Positions 36,492 to 45,678 of a stretch of DNA of 64,000 nt are shown piece after piece; positions within the stretch are counted from its first letter, which is position 1, and each line of letters opens with the position of its first letter. The translations under genes and the position numbers were made by a program. The stretch is taken from NCBI RefSeq assembly GCF_023115425.1, contig NZ_CP096032.1, positions 558,001 through 622,000 of the forward strand, given 5' to 3'. The notes below the pieces were generated by a model. The model saw nothing but the letters and a program-made list of their open reading frames with translations. It was not told where the DNA came from and made no database searches. Origin of the DNA: Synechococcus sp. A10-1-5-1 (GTDB taxonomy: Bacteria > Cyanobacteriota > Cyanobacteriia > PCC-6307 > Cyanobiaceae).

Positions 36492-36734
36492 CTAGCGCAG
36501 GGTGCGCCAGTCACCGCTAGGGGTTCGACGCTCAAGGCCCACGAACTGGGTCATCAATTGCTCCTGGAGCTCCGCAGGGAAGGCCGGATCAATCAGGCCC
36601 TGATGGACCAGCCAAGCCAGTGCAGTGCTCTGGGCCAGCTCAACGCTCTCAAACAGGTCATCAAGCACCGGATGGGGCTCGCCGCCTCGATCCGTCAGCC
36701 GGAATTCCACGGGAAAGGGACTTAAGAGGGTCAT
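36492..36734 (-). CDS. conserved short cyanobacterial protein, unknown
   Basis: The start is placed at ATG 36734 (MTLLSPFPVEFRLTDRGG); a start at 36773 adds 13 residues of different character. The ~80-residue protein contains LDDLFESVELAQSTALAWLV, then HQGLIDPAF, and looks soluble and helical. It lies between glnN and the pirin operon on the same strand. No function can be named. Confidence 0.6.
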   Translation of the reverse strand: MTLLSPFPVEFRLTDRGGEPHPVLDDLFESVELAQSTALAWLVHQGLIDPAFPAELQEQLMTQFVGLERRTPSGDWRTLR

Positions 36735-36799
36735 TTCGCCAAGCGTGGCCGCAACGGCAGATCCGTGCAGCAACGCAGAACACAGCCACGCGTGTCCCG

Positions 36800-37492
36800 C
36801 TAACGCAGTTCAAAGAGCAGCAGATCCACTCCCTCTGCTCCAGCCTCAAGGGATGGCGGGGCCTCACCGGCCGAGAGGCCCAGGCCATCGCCGCGGCACA
36901 GGGGCTGAGGGGCCGCCAAGCCGCCGTTGATGATCTGAATCCAACTGGCGCAGCTGCCGGAAGCCGGCCAAGGCAGTTGGGTTCCGGCTTCCGCCTGGGC
37001 CCGCCAGAGCCGCACAGGCCGATGGATCGCCATCGCCTCACCAGCGGCTTCGGGATCGATCAGGGGGGTCCAACCCTGCTGCAGAGCGAAGGGTTTCTGT
37101 TCGTAGGCCGGGGCGATGCCGGCTGTGGCCGGTTCGATCCAGATCTGCAGCAGACGGCAAGGGGCCGCCCCGCCGTTGACCTCGCTATGGACCACGCCAG
37201 TGCCCGCACTCATGCGCTGCACCTCCCCGGCGCGCAGCACCTCGGCATGGCCCATCGAGTCGCGGTGATGCAACTCCCCCTCGATCATCACCGTGATGAT
37301 CTCCATGTCCCGGTGCGGGTGCATGCCAAAGCCCTTCCCCGCGGCAATCACGTCGTCGTTGATGACGCGCAGGGGACCAAAGCCCATCCAGGCCGGGTCG
37401 TAGTGACTGGAGAAGGAGAAGCTGTGCCAGCTGTCGAGCCAATCGAGCTGGCTGTGAAAACGCTCAGCTGCGGGACGCAACAGCGGGGGCAT
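36800..37492 (-). CDS. pirin family protein
   Basis: The 230-residue bicupin has the pirin core HSFSFSSHYDP, GMHPHRDMEIITVMIEGELH, GEVQRMSAGTGVVHSE and LLQIWIEP. The three His and one Glu of the N-terminal cupin metal site are present (HPHRD, H in ELHH, E in HSE). Bacterial YhhW-type pirins can have quercetinase activity or respond to stress. It shares one base with the upstream FMN reductase stop, so the two and the next gene form one operon. Confidence 0.9.
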   Translation of the reverse strand: MPPLLRPAAERFHSQLDWLDSWHSFSFSSHYDPAWMGFGPLRVINDDVIAAGKGFGMHPHRDMEIITVMIEGELHHRDSMGHAEVLRAGEVQRMSAGTGVVHSEVNGGAAPCRLLQIWIEPATAGIAPAYEQKPFALQQGWTPLIDPEAAGEAMAIHRPVRLWRAQAEAGTQLPWPASGSCASWIQIINGGLAAPQPLCRGDGLGLSAGEAPPSLEAGAEGVDLLLFELR

Positions 37493-38001
37493 TACTCAGG
37501 GGCTTGAAGCCTTTGCAGTCTGGCGAGCAGATCTTCAATGCTGTCGTCCTGGGCAGGCTGGTTTGTATTGCTGACCAGCTGACGACCGACGACGTGGGCA
37601 CCCAGGTGCGCCAGTTGGAGCCGCAGGGCGGTCATGACCGTGTAACCCCCACCACCGGAGTGGGTGGCGATCACCACCGGCCGGCCGTTGAAAAGGGCAC
37701 GGAAGTCGCTGCCTTGAACGGAGAGCCAGGCAATAGCACTGGTGAGTACCGGCGGGATCGAGCCGTTGTATTCCGGCGCGCAGATCACCCAACGGGGGGT
37801 GTCCATCAGCTGCTGCTGCAGCCCGGCAAGAGCCCCCGGGGCGCCCTTCTCCTGGGCCCGCGGTGTGAAGAGCGGCAGATCAATAGCGGTGAGGTCTAGG
37901 ACTTCAGCACTGTTGCCTTGGCTCTGGGCCGCCGCTGCAAAGCGTTCCGCAAGCTTGAGGTTTTCCCCATTGCTTGCGGCCAGGACGAGAACGTCAGCCA
38001 T
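37492..38001 (-). CDS. NADPH-dependent FMN reductase
   Basis: The 169-residue flavodoxin-like protein has the signature LAASNGENLKLAERFA at the N-terminus for the FMN phosphate and PEYNGSIPPVLTSAI for the isoalloxazine loop. It supplies reduced flavin or reduces quinones. Stop and start codons of all three operon members overlap by a base (38001, 37492), showing tight coupling with the sulfide-quinone-reductase-like gene upstream and pirin downstream. Confidence 0.9.
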   Translation of the reverse strand: MADVLVLAASNGENLKLAERFAAAAQSQGNSAEVLDLTAIDLPLFTPRAQEKGAPGALAGLQQQLMDTPRWVICAPEYNGSIPPVLTSAIAWLSVQGSDFRALFNGRPVVIATHSGGGGYTVMTALRLQLAHLGAHVVGRQLVSNTNQPAQDDSIEDLLARLQRLQAPE

Positions 38002-39227
38002 TACTTCACCCCGGGGATGAAGCGCCGCTCGTGGTCACCGCCCTTGAGCATCCTGTTCCAATAAACCCAGGGCAGAACCGCGGTCTTCATGACCCACATG
38101 CTCCAGCGCTCTTTGGTGGGATCCAGGGGGAAGGAGGGAACGGGCTGCTGTTCGTAGTTGAACTCGGCCATGATCGTCTTGCCATAGCCGGTGATCAGCG
38201 GGCAGCAGCTGTAGCCGTCGTAGGAGCCCTGACCTTGGCCGCCCTCAAGCTGGGCCAGCAGGTTGGTCACTAGCACCGGGGCCTGACCACGAACGGCGGC
38301 GGCGGTTTTGGAGTTGGGCATGCCGCTGACATCGCCGATGGCAAAGACATTGGGGAAGCGCACGTGCTGGAGGTTGTGCTTGCCCACCTCGACAAAGCCG
38401 CTGGAAGCAGCCAAGGGGCTTTGGGCCACCACGTCAGGAGCCGCCATCGGCGGGGTGACGTGCAGAAGTTCGTAGTTGATGACCTCCTCGCGGGGCTCTT
38501 CTCCCTCTTTGCTGACCTTGAAGACCGCCTCTTTGCTGGCCGGGCGAACTTCGATCAGGGTGTGGGAGTAGCGCGCATCAATCCCCTTGCGGGCCACGAC
38601 CTCCCGCAGCGGTGCGGCGTAGGTCGGGACCCCAAAGATTCCAGGGGTCGCCGTGGCGTAGATCACCTTGCTCTTGGCGGCGATGGCCGGGTCGCGCTTG
38701 ATGGCGTCATCGGCCAGGTAGGCGATTTTTTGCGGCGCACCGGGGCACTTGATCGGCATGGGGGCGCAGGTGAAGACCGCGTTGCCGCCCTTGAAATTCT
38801 GGATGCACTCCCAGGTGTAAGTGGCGAAATCTTTGGAGTAGTTGCTGCAGACCCCGCCTTTGCCCAACGCGTCCGGAAGGCCCTTGATGGCATCCCAATT
38901 GAGCTTCATGCCGGTGGCCACCACGAGCGCGTCGTAGCTGATGGCTTGGCCGCCGCTGGTGCTGACGCTGTTGTTCTCCGGGGCGAAGCCCGCCACGGAC
39001 TCGCGGATCCAGGTGACGCCAGCGGGAATCAGGCTGGCTTCATTGCGGCGGGTCTGCTCGAGGCTAAAGACCCCTCCACCCACCAGGGTCCAACCCGGTT
39101 GGTAATAGTGATCGCTCGAAGGCTCAAGGATGGCGATATCCAAGGCCGGACGGGCTTTCTTCAGGCGAGCTGCCACGGTGATTCCGGCGGCACCGCCGCC
39201 CACGATCAATACCTGGTGATGGCCCAT
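38001..39227 (-). CDS. sulfide:quinone oxidoreductase-like flavoprotein
   Basis: The 408-residue protein has an FAD site ([19 protein letters not shown]), an internal NAD-like region, the SQR-type Cys pair ([12 protein letters not shown]) and the second FAD motif [22 protein letters not shown]-terminal Trp/Tyr-rich tail is typical of membrane-attached type II SQRs (SqrB-like, found in cyanobacteria and mitochondria). It probably oxidises sulfide or persulfide and feeds electrons to quinone. It heads the operon with FMN reductase and pirin. Confidence 0.82.
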   Translation of the reverse strand: MGHHQVLIVGGGAAGITVAARLKKARPALDIAILEPSSDHYYQPGWTLVGGGVFSLEQTRRNEASLIPAGVTWIRESVAGFAPENNSVSTSGGQAISYDALVVATGMKLNWDAIKGLPDALGKGGVCSNYSKDFATYTWECIQNFKGGNAVFTCAPMPIKCPGAPQKIAYLADDAIKRDPAIAAKSKVIYATATPGIFGVPTYAAPLREVVARKGIDARYSHTLIEVRPASKEAVFKVSKEGEEPREEVINYELLHVTPPMAAPDVVAQSPLAASSGFVEVGKHNLQHVRFPNVFAIGDVSGMPNSKTAAAVRGQAPVLVTNLLAQLEGGQGQGSYDGYSCCPLITGYGKTIMAEFNYEQQPVPSFPLDPTKERWSMWVMKTAVLPWVYWNRMLKGGDHERRFIPGVK

Positions 39228-39430
39228 GGCCGCTGAGAAAAGACGCGCTTACTCCAGATCTAACCAGAAGGGGGCCAACTCGGCAGCCCTGCCGGGGGAT
39301 GACCAGCGCAATCGAGAAACACGTCAGGGCTGAAGAAGCGGCAGCCCTAGCCAAAAACACTCCAATCAGAGGTCGTACTCATAACGACTTCGACTTAGGT
39401 CCTAGGATGGGCGCAGTCGAAGCAAGACCG

Positions 39431-40117
39431 ATGGACAACGGCACCCTGCAGAACCTGGAAGCGGCCTTTGGCGGCGAGAGCATGGCTAACCGCAAATATC
39501 TGTTCTTTGCCGATCTGGCCAAGCAGCTCGGCCACGGCGATTTGGCACGGCTGTTCCGCGAGACCGCTCAGCAGGAAACCGAACACGCCTTTGCGCACTT
39601 CCGCTTGCTCCACCCCGAGCTGGTGGTCGAGGACCCGGAAGCCCTGGACCAGGACGCCAAGAACGCCCTCTTGGCGCGCTGCCTGGAGCTGGCCATCAAA
39701 GGGGAGACCTACGAGTTCGAGGTGATGTACCCGGAATTCGCTGCCCAGGCGCAGCGGGATCGCGACGAGAACGCGGTAGCGGAATTCAACGAGCAGATCG
39801 ATGAATCCATGGAGCACGCAGGGATCTTCAAAACGGCCGCCCGCAATTTCGGCCTGCTCGCACCCGTGGAGCAGCACCATGCCGGGCGATACGACCAGGC
39901 CCTGCAAGTTCTCACCGGCGTGCACGATGGCGCCAAGAAGGAAGCCGCACCAAGTGGCCGCTGGATCTGCAAGGTCTGCGGCGTGATCTACGACCCCGCC
40001 CAGGGAGATCCCGATTCCGGCATCGCCGCGGGGACAGCCTTTGAAGCCCTTCCTGAGGACTGGAGCTGCCCGATCTGCGGCACTCGCAAGGCCAACTTCA
40101 TCCCCTACACGGGCTAA
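39431..40117 (+). CDS. rubrerythrin
   Basis: This non-heme iron peroxidase combines a four-helix diiron domain with a C-terminal rubredoxin. The start is placed at ATG 39431 ([17 protein letters not shown]) because related proteins begin just before [23 protein letters not shown] 39407 and ATG 39299 are in-frame alternatives. Diiron ligands are in [16 protein letters not shown]-like [18 protein letters not shown] and [12 protein letters not shown]. The rubredoxin domain has two CxxC pairs ([18 protein letters not shown]). It is divergent from the SQR-like operon and probably protects against peroxide. Confidence 0.92.
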   Translation: MDNGTLQNLEAAFGGESMANRKYLFFADLAKQLGHGDLARLFRETAQQETEHAFAHFRLLHPELVVEDPEALDQDAKNALLARCLELAIKGETYEFEVMYPEFAAQAQRDRDENAVAEFNEQIDESMEHAGIFKTAARNFGLLAPVEQHHAGRYDQALQVLTGVHDGAKKEAAPSGRWICKVCGVIYDPAQGDPDSGIAAGTAFEALPEDWSCPICGTRKANFIPYTG

Positions 40118-40674
40118 TCGTCAGCAGACACCTCGATCACCCAGCTACCGAGATAGCCAGAGACCGGAACATCCCCAGGAGCCTGCCCGAGGGCATTGAA
40201 CTGATACATCCCGGAGTCCGGGTTGAAGATCTGCAAGTGCAGGCCAATGCTGCCCCCGATCGGGACCGGCCTCTGGGGAAACACTTCAACGGCAGTGCCA
40301 TTACCAGTGACCTCAACCGCCGCGGGGATGACCTCGAGACAGCGGGTCTTTTTGAGCGCGCCACCACGCTCCATTCGGCAAAGCTCGACGTTCTCTGGCT
40401 TGATCTGGGCGTTGAAGGACTCGGGTACAGACACCGCCAATTTGATCAGGGCGGTCTTGCGATCCTTGGGACCCAGGATCAGGTAGTAGTCAGCCCGCGC
40501 GGTGGAGCGGGCTGAAGACGTGTAGTAGTACAGCTTGCGGAAATCGCTGTTGTTATCCCAGCGAAATTCAAAGCCTGCACTGCTGGATCCCTCCGCCTGA
40601 GAAGGCGCCACGAACACCGGAGAGGCGACGAGGCTCAACGCAGAGACGATGCCAAACGCACTCCGCTTAACCAT
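40114..40674 (-). CDS. secreted DUF2808 protein
   Basis: The start is placed at ATG 40674 (MVKRSAFG), which gives a clean signal peptide ending near PSQA; an upstream ATG at 40701 adds nine residues. The mature ~155 residues show the DUF2808 pattern: [60 protein letters not shown]. Such proteins occur widely in cyanobacteria, but no function is established. It is convergent with rubrerythrin (4-nt overlap) and divergent from the porin. Confidence 0.8.
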   Translation of the reverse strand: MVKRSAFGIVSALSLVASPVFVAPSQAEGSSSAGFEFRWDNNSDFRKLYYYTSSARSTARADYYLILGPKDRKTALIKLAVSVPESFNAQIKPENVELCRMERGGALKKTRCLEVIPAAVEVTGNGTAVEVFPQRPVPIGGSIGLHLQIFNPDSGMYQFNALGQAPGDVPVSGYLGSWVIEVSADD

Positions 40675-40790
40675 GGATTCGAGCAGTCTGATTTTGTCCA
40701 TCGAAGAGATATTAGTCGGGCACTTGAGGCAAGACTTAGACCAAATAGTCGAGAAGAACGAGAGACGAGGGATCCAGATTCGCCGTCAAG

Positions 40791-40830
40791 ATTAAAAACG
40801 GATTAAGGCCCAGGAAAGAATGCGTTAAGG
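40791..40830 (-). promoter_or_regulatory. candidate Pho box before the Som porin/DUF2808 pair
   Basis: On the minus strand CTTAATCC-GTT-TTTAATCT (40790-40808) resembles two Pho-box 8-mers 11 bp apart. A third element, CTTAACGC (40822-40829), is 22 bp from the nearer one, again in phase. It lies between the divergent DUF2808 and porin genes. The match is weaker than at ppk, ptrA, pstS and gapdh. Confidence 0.35.
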
Positions 40831-40966
40831 GCCAAGTGTTTACTGAAACAACCATAGTGCTTCAGCGCACATCACGAGGACTTCTGACACACCAAGTGGT
40901 AACTTTTCGCTGGTTAATGTTCAACCAGCCCGTTTGGGCTTCTCTCCTCTTTCGGTGTGAGGACCA

Positions 40967-42661
40967 ATGAAACTGTTCCAGAAGCTTCTTCTGGCGCCTG
41001 CAGCTCTGGGCCTTCTGGCTCCTGTCGCTGCAAACGCCTCTGATGTCAACATCGCTGGCCTGAGCGCTTACAGCAGCCAGGACCAGGTCACCTCGATCAC
41101 TCAGTTCTCTGACGTGCAGCCCACCGATTGGGCTTATCAGGCACTGAGCAACCTGATCGAGCGCTACGGCTGCGTCGCTGGCTACCCCAACGGCAGCTTC
41201 CGCGGCAACCGTGCGATGACCCGCTATGAAGCGGCCGCACTGCTGAACGCTTGCCTCGACCGGATCACTGAAGTGACCGACGAGCTCAAGCGCCTGATGA
41301 AGGAATTCGAGCGCGAGCTCGCCATCCTCAAGGGCCGCGTCGACGGCCTCGAAGCCCGCGTGGGCGAACTGGAAGCGACCCAGTTCTCCACCACCACCAA
41401 GCTCCAGGGTGACTACTACTGGGCGATCGGTGCTGTGGTCCCCACCGCAGGCAGCAGCAACGGCGCCGGCACCGGCAGCGCTGATTGGTACAAGAAGAAC
41501 TACAGCGCCACCAACTTCGTCTACGACGCTCGTCTGAACCTCAAGACCAGCTTCACCGGCAAGGACCTGCTCTACACCCGCCTGCGCGCCGGCAACTTCG
41601 GCAGCAGCCCCTTCGGCGGCAAGCCCTACAACATCACCTACCTGGACCGCGCCGAATCCTCGGCAGACGTCGTCAAGATCAACCGCCTCTACTACCGCTT
41701 CCCCATCGGCAAGGGCTTCAGTGCCCAAGTCGGCCCCATCTCGCGTAACACCGAGTTCTTGGCGGTCAAGCCCTTCTATTACGGCGACTTCAAGGGCCTC
41801 GACTTCTTCCAGCTGGGCGGTGCGCCTGCCGTCTACAACAAAGCCACCGGCAGCATGCTGGGCTTCAAGTGGAAGCAAAAGGTCAAGAAGGGACAGCCTT
41901 ACTTCGCCGCGTCCACCAGCTACGTCGCCCCCAAGGGCAACAATGGCAACCCTGACGAAGGCGGCATCTTCACCAGCGGCAGCCAAGCCAGCTGGTTGAC
42001 CCAGCTCGGCTACCAGGCCAACCAGTGGAAGGGCACCTTCGGCTGGAACTGGGAACAGTGCGGCAGCAGGATGTCCCGCCGCGGCACTGAGGCCGCCGGC
42101 CGCGTTCAAGGCCAGGCTTGCGAATACAACGGCATCAAAACCGGTGGTGAGCGCAACTCCTTTGCTGTGGGTTTGGCCCGTCGCCCCAAGAACGGCGGCA
42201 CCCTCATGCCCGCCGTCAGCCTCGGCTGGGGCTACCAGGCTGTCTCCTACGACAACCTGAACTACACCAGCTCCACCCGCAACCAGACCGGCGCCGCTCT
42301 AAGCAGCACTGGCGCAACCCAGATCGCTGGCAACCTCAAGGACGAGAACATCGCCGCCACCCAGTCCTGGACCGTCGCCCTCAAGTGGGATGACGCTTTC
42401 GTCAAGGGCAACAAGGCCGGCATGTCCGTGGGTCAGCCCACCTTCGTGACCAGCACCCGCAACGGCACCACCCCGTTCGACGCTGGCTACGTCTGGGAGT
42501 GGTGGTATCAGTTCCAGGTCAGCGACAACATCGCTGTGACCCCGATGCTGTTTTATTCCAGCAACCCCAGCTCCGCTGGCGCCGGCTATAGCCAGACCAG
42601 CACCCAGGGCGACAACCCCGGCGTGTTCGGCGGCATCCTGGCCACCCGCTTCAAGTTCTGA
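40967..42661 (+). CDS. SLH-domain outer-membrane porin (Som/iron-uptake porin)
   Basis: The 564-residue protein has a signal peptide (LLLAPAALGLLAPVAANA), an SLH domain (FSDVQPTDWAYQALSNLIER, GCVAGYPNGSFRGNRAMTRY), a coiled coil (EVTDELKRLMKEFERELAIL), then a long OprB-like beta-barrel ending in the C-terminal Phe (ATRFKF). In cyanobacteria these are the major outer-membrane proteins; SLH binds the peptidoglycan-linked polymer. Codon use is strongly biased, consistent with very high expression. A strong terminator follows. Phosphate control is possible (Pho-like elements upstream). Confidence 0.95.
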   Translation: MKLFQKLLLAPAALGLLAPVAANASDVNIAGLSAYSSQDQVTSITQFSDVQPTDWAYQALSNLIERYGCVAGYPNGSFRGNRAMTRYEAAALLNACLDRITEVTDELKRLMKEFERELAILKGRVDGLEARVGELEATQFSTTTKLQGDYYWAIGAVVPTAGSSNGAGTGSADWYKKNYSATNFVYDARLNLKTSFTGKDLLYTRLRAGNFGSSPFGGKPYNITYLDRAESSADVVKINRLYYRFPIGKGFSAQVGPISRNTEFLAVKPFYYGDFKGLDFFQLGGAPAVYNKATGSMLGFKWKQKVKKGQPYFAASTSYVAPKGNNGNPDEGGIFTSGSQASWLTQLGYQANQWKGTFGWNWEQCGSRMSRRGTEAAGRVQGQACEYNGIKTGGERNSFAVGLARRPKNGGTLMPAVSLGWGYQAVSYDNLNYTSSTRNQTGAALSSTGATQIAGNLKDENIAATQSWTVALKWDDAFVKGNKAGMSVGQPTFVTSTRNGTTPFDAGYVWEWWYQFQVSDNIAVTPMLFYSSNPSSAGAGYSQTSTQGDNPGVFGGILATRFKF

Positions 42662-42699
42662 TCGAGAACTAAGCCTCACGCGCACCCGCAAATCCCTTC

Positions 42700-42730
42700 G
42701 CCCTCCTGCCTCAGCAGGGGGGCTTTTTTT
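42700..42730 (+). terminator. Rho-independent terminator of the porin gene
   Basis: GCCCTCCTGC (42700-42709), loop CTCA, GCAGGGGGGC (42714-42723), then seven T residues. A classic strong terminator 40 nt after the porin stop. Confidence 0.93.
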
Positions 42731-42787
42731 CGGGACAAACCACAGTGAAGAGAACAAGACAAGCCCTGGAGGGGCTCATCCATGGAC

Positions 42788-43006
42788 TCAATGGGGGGCC
42801 GCGCTGGAAAGCTGCCGTTCAGCAGCGTCGACCAACGAGCGCTCAAGGAGATAGGAGGCCAGGTTGCTTAGGGAGCGCCCTTCGACAGCGCTGATCTCCT
42901 CGAGAGCCTTGAACGTCTCGTAATTGAGAGTGATCGAAATTCTCTTGGAACTCCTGACCTGAGCCCCGGGAGGACCAGGGGCGTTGCTGGTAGGCACGTA
43001 TTCCAT
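42788..43006 (-). CDS. ribbon-helix-helix (CopG-like) protein
   Basis: The 72-residue protein (start at ATG 43006; 43021 is possible) has the ribbon-helix-helix pattern: strand KRISITLNYETFKALEEISA, turn VEGRSLSNLASYLLERSL. Such proteins bind DNA as dimers, as antitoxins or regulators. No toxin-like partner is adjacent, so a stand-alone regulator is more likely. Confidence 0.75.
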   Translation of the reverse strand: MEYVPTSNAPGPPGAQVRSSKRISITLNYETFKALEEISAVEGRSLSNLASYLLERSLVDAAERQLSSAAPH

Positions 43007-43111
43007 GCCACCTCCGCACACTGATTTTTTAATTATTGCTTTGGTTTTGAGGCGAGCGCAACCATGGCGCTTGCGGGCTGTGACGTGAGATTGCGCGATC
43101 GGATACAGAGC

Positions 43112-43306
43112 TCAAACCAGACCTAGAATCCTTAAGGTTTTCTTTAGCTTTGGACGGATGGCTGCTGCGTGGGCCGCTAACGCCTCAGGTCTATTCAGAC
43201 GAGGATCACCGAGGCGCAAAGGGTTTGGAGAAAACCAAGCGCTCATACATGCCCTTGATACGACGGGGTCAGCAACGCCATGGGCAACAGAAGCGCTGAC
43301 CAGCAT
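43112..43306 (-). CDS. possible small protein, unknown
   Basis: The 64-residue frame ends in LGDPRLNRPEALAAHAAAIR and PKLKKTLRILGLV, which looks protein-like. It lies in an otherwise empty 300-nt gap between two small genes. No family is recognised and the start is uncertain. Confidence 0.3.
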   Translation of the reverse strand: MLVSASVAHGVADPVVSRACMSAWFSPNPLRLGDPRLNRPEALAAHAAAIRPKLKKTLRILGLV

Positions 43307-43320
43307 TGGTTAATCCACCG

Positions 43321-43524
43321 ATGGAGACATATCCCTTCCGAGGCGAGCCAGAACTCAGCGCGCGGCTTGACCTCGAGCTGAGTGAAGAGACCCACCGTCA
43401 GCTGATGGCGCTCAGCCAAGCCTCTGAACAATCGATTGAAGAGATCGCTCAAGAGCTCCTGGAGGCTTTCATTGCTGCAGCCGCAACCAATGACCAGCCG
43501 AAGCCCTGCAACCCATCACTCTAA
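43321..43524 (+). CDS. small unknown protein, possible ribbon-helix-helix
   Basis: From ATG 43321 the 67-residue protein reads METYPFRGEPELSARLDLEL, then SEETHRQLMALSQASEQSIE and IAQELLEAFIA. The strand-helix-helix order (LDLELSEETHRQLMALSQ, SIEEIAQELLE) is reminiscent of CopG/MetJ-type dimers. It has no recognised partner. The function is unknown. Confidence 0.5.
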   Translation: METYPFRGEPELSARLDLELSEETHRQLMALSQASEQSIEEIAQELLEAFIAAAATNDQPKPCNPSL

Positions 43525-43592
43525 AACACAGCCAGTAACGAAAGCAAAAGCAACCCAGGCCTTTAGTGTGGATTTCAGGACAAAGCAACGGC

Positions 43593-43775
43593 ATGGGGCC
43601 CGACAGCATCAGCCAACAGCCAAGCCAGGACGGCAAGCAGCGCTCTGCCTCCAGCACCAGCCTTAAGTGGGGCAACGACGGCGAACTCTCCCCAGTGGAT
43701 TTGCAACGGGTCCTCGAACGCCTGACCAATCCCGATCTCACCCAGTGCAATCTCAACGGGGAGAACAGGGGCTAA
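43593..43775 (+). CDS. small unknown protein before phoB
   Basis: From ATG 43593 the ~60-residue protein is polar at first, then has a short helix, GELSPVDLQRVLERLTNPDL. It ends 53 nt before the phoB start in the same direction and may be co-transcribed. No family is recognised. Confidence 0.4.
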   Translation: MGPDSISQQPSQDGKQRSASSTSLKWGNDGELSPVDLQRVLERLTNPDLTQCNLNGENRG

Positions 43776-43827
43776 GAACCCTCGTGATGTGTTCTGGGCT
43801 ACAGGCCCTGACCACGAGAATGGATGG

Positions 43828-44532
43828 ATGACGGTGCTCTCCCCAGGCCGCAACGGAACACGGCTGCTGGTGGTCGAAGACGATGACACCATCCGGGACA
43901 CGGTCTGCGAAGCGCTCGAAATCGAAGGCTTCAGCGTCACGGCAGCGACCAACGGCCAGAGCGCCTGGGATCGCCTCAAACGTGAACCGTTTGAACTGAT
44001 CGTCCTCGATGTGATGCTCCCGGGCATCAACGGTCTCGATCTCTGCCGCCAACTGATCGAGCTGCCGCAACGCCCCCTGGTGCTGATGGTGAGCGCCCGG
44101 GACACCGAAACCGATCGCGTGCTGGGCCTGGAACTGGGGGCCGATGACTACCTGGTCAAGCCCTTTGGCATCCGTGAGCTGGTGGCCCGTTGCCGCGCTC
44201 TACTGCGGCGCCATCAACCCAGTGACCAACAGGCAAGCGAACTCAAGACGGAGAACTTGAGCCTGTTCCCCGCCGAATGCCGCGTCTGCCTCGACGGGCT
44301 CGAGCTCAAGCTCTCCCCCAAGGAGTTCAAGTTGCTGGAGCTCTTCATGCAGCACCCCAAACGGGTCTGGAGCCGCGAGCAATTGATTGAGCAGGTCTGG
44401 GGCTTCGACTACATCGGTGACAACAAAACCGTTGATGTCCACATCCGCTGGTTGCGCGAAAAGATCGAAGTGGACCCCTCCAAACCCACCAAGCTGATCA
44501 CGGTGCGCGGCTTTGGCTATCGCTTCGGATAG
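43828..44532 (+). CDS. phoB: phosphate response regulator PhoB (OmpR family)
   Basis: The start is placed at ATG 43828 (MTVLSPGRNGTRLLVVEDDD); GTG 43789 would add 13 unlikely residues. The receiver has the acidic pair EDD, phospho-acceptor Asp in LIVLDVMLPG, Thr/Ser switch VMVSA-like LMVSARD and Lys in DDYLVKPFG. The C-terminal winged helix ends VDVHIRWLREKIEVDPSKPT and VRGFGYRFG. The next gene is its kinase after 3 nt, and ptrA, ppk, CHAD and pst genes follow. Assignment as PhoB rather than another OmpR regulator rests on this context. It should bind the CTTAACC-type Pho boxes listed here. Confidence 0.88.
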   Translation: MTVLSPGRNGTRLLVVEDDDTIRDTVCEALEIEGFSVTAATNGQSAWDRLKREPFELIVLDVMLPGINGLDLCRQLIELPQRPLVLMVSARDTETDRVLGLELGADDYLVKPFGIRELVARCRALLRRHQPSDQQASELKTENLSLFPAECRVCLDGLELKLSPKEFKLLELFMQHPKRVWSREQLIEQVWGFDYIGDNKTVDVHIRWLREKIEVDPSKPTKLITVRGFGYRFG

Positions 44533-44535
44533 GCG

Positions 44536-45675
44536 ATGACAGCCCAAACCGCCCTGCAACTGGCCCTCGGTTTTGCCCTCGGCGGCCTCATTGTTGGGCT
44601 CTGGCACGGCGGGAAGCGCAAGCAAGCCGTGGTGCTGACGCGACTGCGGCGCCGGCAACCGATCCCTGAGTTGCAGTTGCGCGAATGGATCAGCTCCGCC
44701 CCGCAAGGCTGGCTCGTGCTCGATGGTGCGAACCGGATCGAGATCATCAATCACCGCGCTGAATCACTCCTGGTTCGAGAAAGCTCTCTGGCCCCCCAGC
44801 TCCACCACCTCAATGACCTTGAACCCAGCGCCGAGCTCTTGCACCTGCTAGAGCTTTGCCGCAACACAGGACTCGCCCAACGGGGTGAATGGAGCATTGG
44901 CCGCGCCGATCTCTCCGTACGCGTCATGCCCGGAGAACGGGGCTGGCTGGCACTGCAGATTGAAGGAAGCAACCCGCTCAAACTGCAACTCCAGCAACAA
45001 GAACAGTGGGTCAGTGATGTGGCCCATGAACTCAAGACCCCGATCACAGCGCTGCGGTTGGTCAGTGAAAGCCTCTCCCTCAAGGCCGAAGGTCGCCAGG
45101 CGGTTCTCGTGGAGCGCCTGGAGAAAGAGCTCGCGCGACTGCAGAAGTTGGTGGGGGACCTGCTGGATCTCTCCAGGCTGGACAACACCCTGGCAAGCCC
45201 CAGCCGGCGACCAGCAACCCTCGATCCCAGAGACGTCATTGATCAGACCTGGTCCACCCTGCAAGAGCTCGCCTTGCCAAGGGGCATCCAACTCAGGGTC
45301 GAGCCCAAGAACGATCAAGCCAGACAGGTCTGCGTCGAGCCAGCTCGGTTGCACCAAGCACTCTTCAACCTGATCGAGAACGCGCTGCGATTCAGCCCCG
45401 ATGGCAGCAGTATCGAACTCACCATCGAAGAGCGGAATCGCTGGTGTCTGATCGCCGTGCGCGACCACGGCCCCGGCCTAAGCGAAACCGATCTGGATCG
45501 CATGTTCGAGCGTTTCTACCGGGGCGATCCCTCCCGAGCTCGGGGGCCAAGAAACGGGAGCGGCTTGGGGCTGGCGATCGTTCGACAGATTGCCCTGAGC
45601 CAAGGGGGTCTAGTGCGGGCGCGAAACCACCCGGAGGGAGGCGCCGTGCTGGAACTCTTCCTGCCCAGGGCTTGA
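44536..45675 (+). CDS. phoR: phosphate sensor histidine kinase PhoR
   Basis: The 379-residue kinase has one N-terminal membrane helix (LQLALGFALGGLIVGLW), a PAS-like domain (~50-150), a HisKA domain with the phosphorylated His in VAHELKTPITALRL, and HATPase boxes NLIENALRF (N), RDHGPGLS (G1) and GSGLGLAI (G2). The lack of a large periplasmic sensor fits PhoR/SphS-type kinases that sense the Pst state. The gene begins 3 nt after phoB. Confidence 0.9.
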   Translation: MTAQTALQLALGFALGGLIVGLWHGGKRKQAVVLTRLRRRQPIPELQLREWISSAPQGWLVLDGANRIEIINHRAESLLVRESSLAPQLHHLNDLEPSAELLHLLELCRNTGLAQRGEWSIGRADLSVRVMPGERGWLALQIEGSNPLKLQLQQQEQWVSDVAHELKTPITALRLVSESLSLKAEGRQAVLVERLEKELARLQKLVGDLLDLSRLDNTLASPSRRPATLDPRDVIDQTWSTLQELALPRGIQLRVEPKNDQARQVCVEPARLHQALFNLIENALRFSPDGSSIELTIEERNRWCLIAVRDHGPGLSETDLDRMFERFYRGDPSRARGPRNGSGLGLAIVRQIALSQGGLVRARNHPEGGAVLELFLPRA

Positions 45676-45678
45676 GGA

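Noticed and set aside
40862-42109. Minus-strand frame of 415 residues opposite the porin
   Set aside because: Its Ala/Gly/Val/Glu-rich composition comes from the biased codons of the porin gene; no domains.
43130-43150. Possible Pho box CTTAAGGT-TTT-CTTTAGCT
   Set aside because: The spacing fits but the core lacks AACC, and it is not placed near a likely phosphate gene start.
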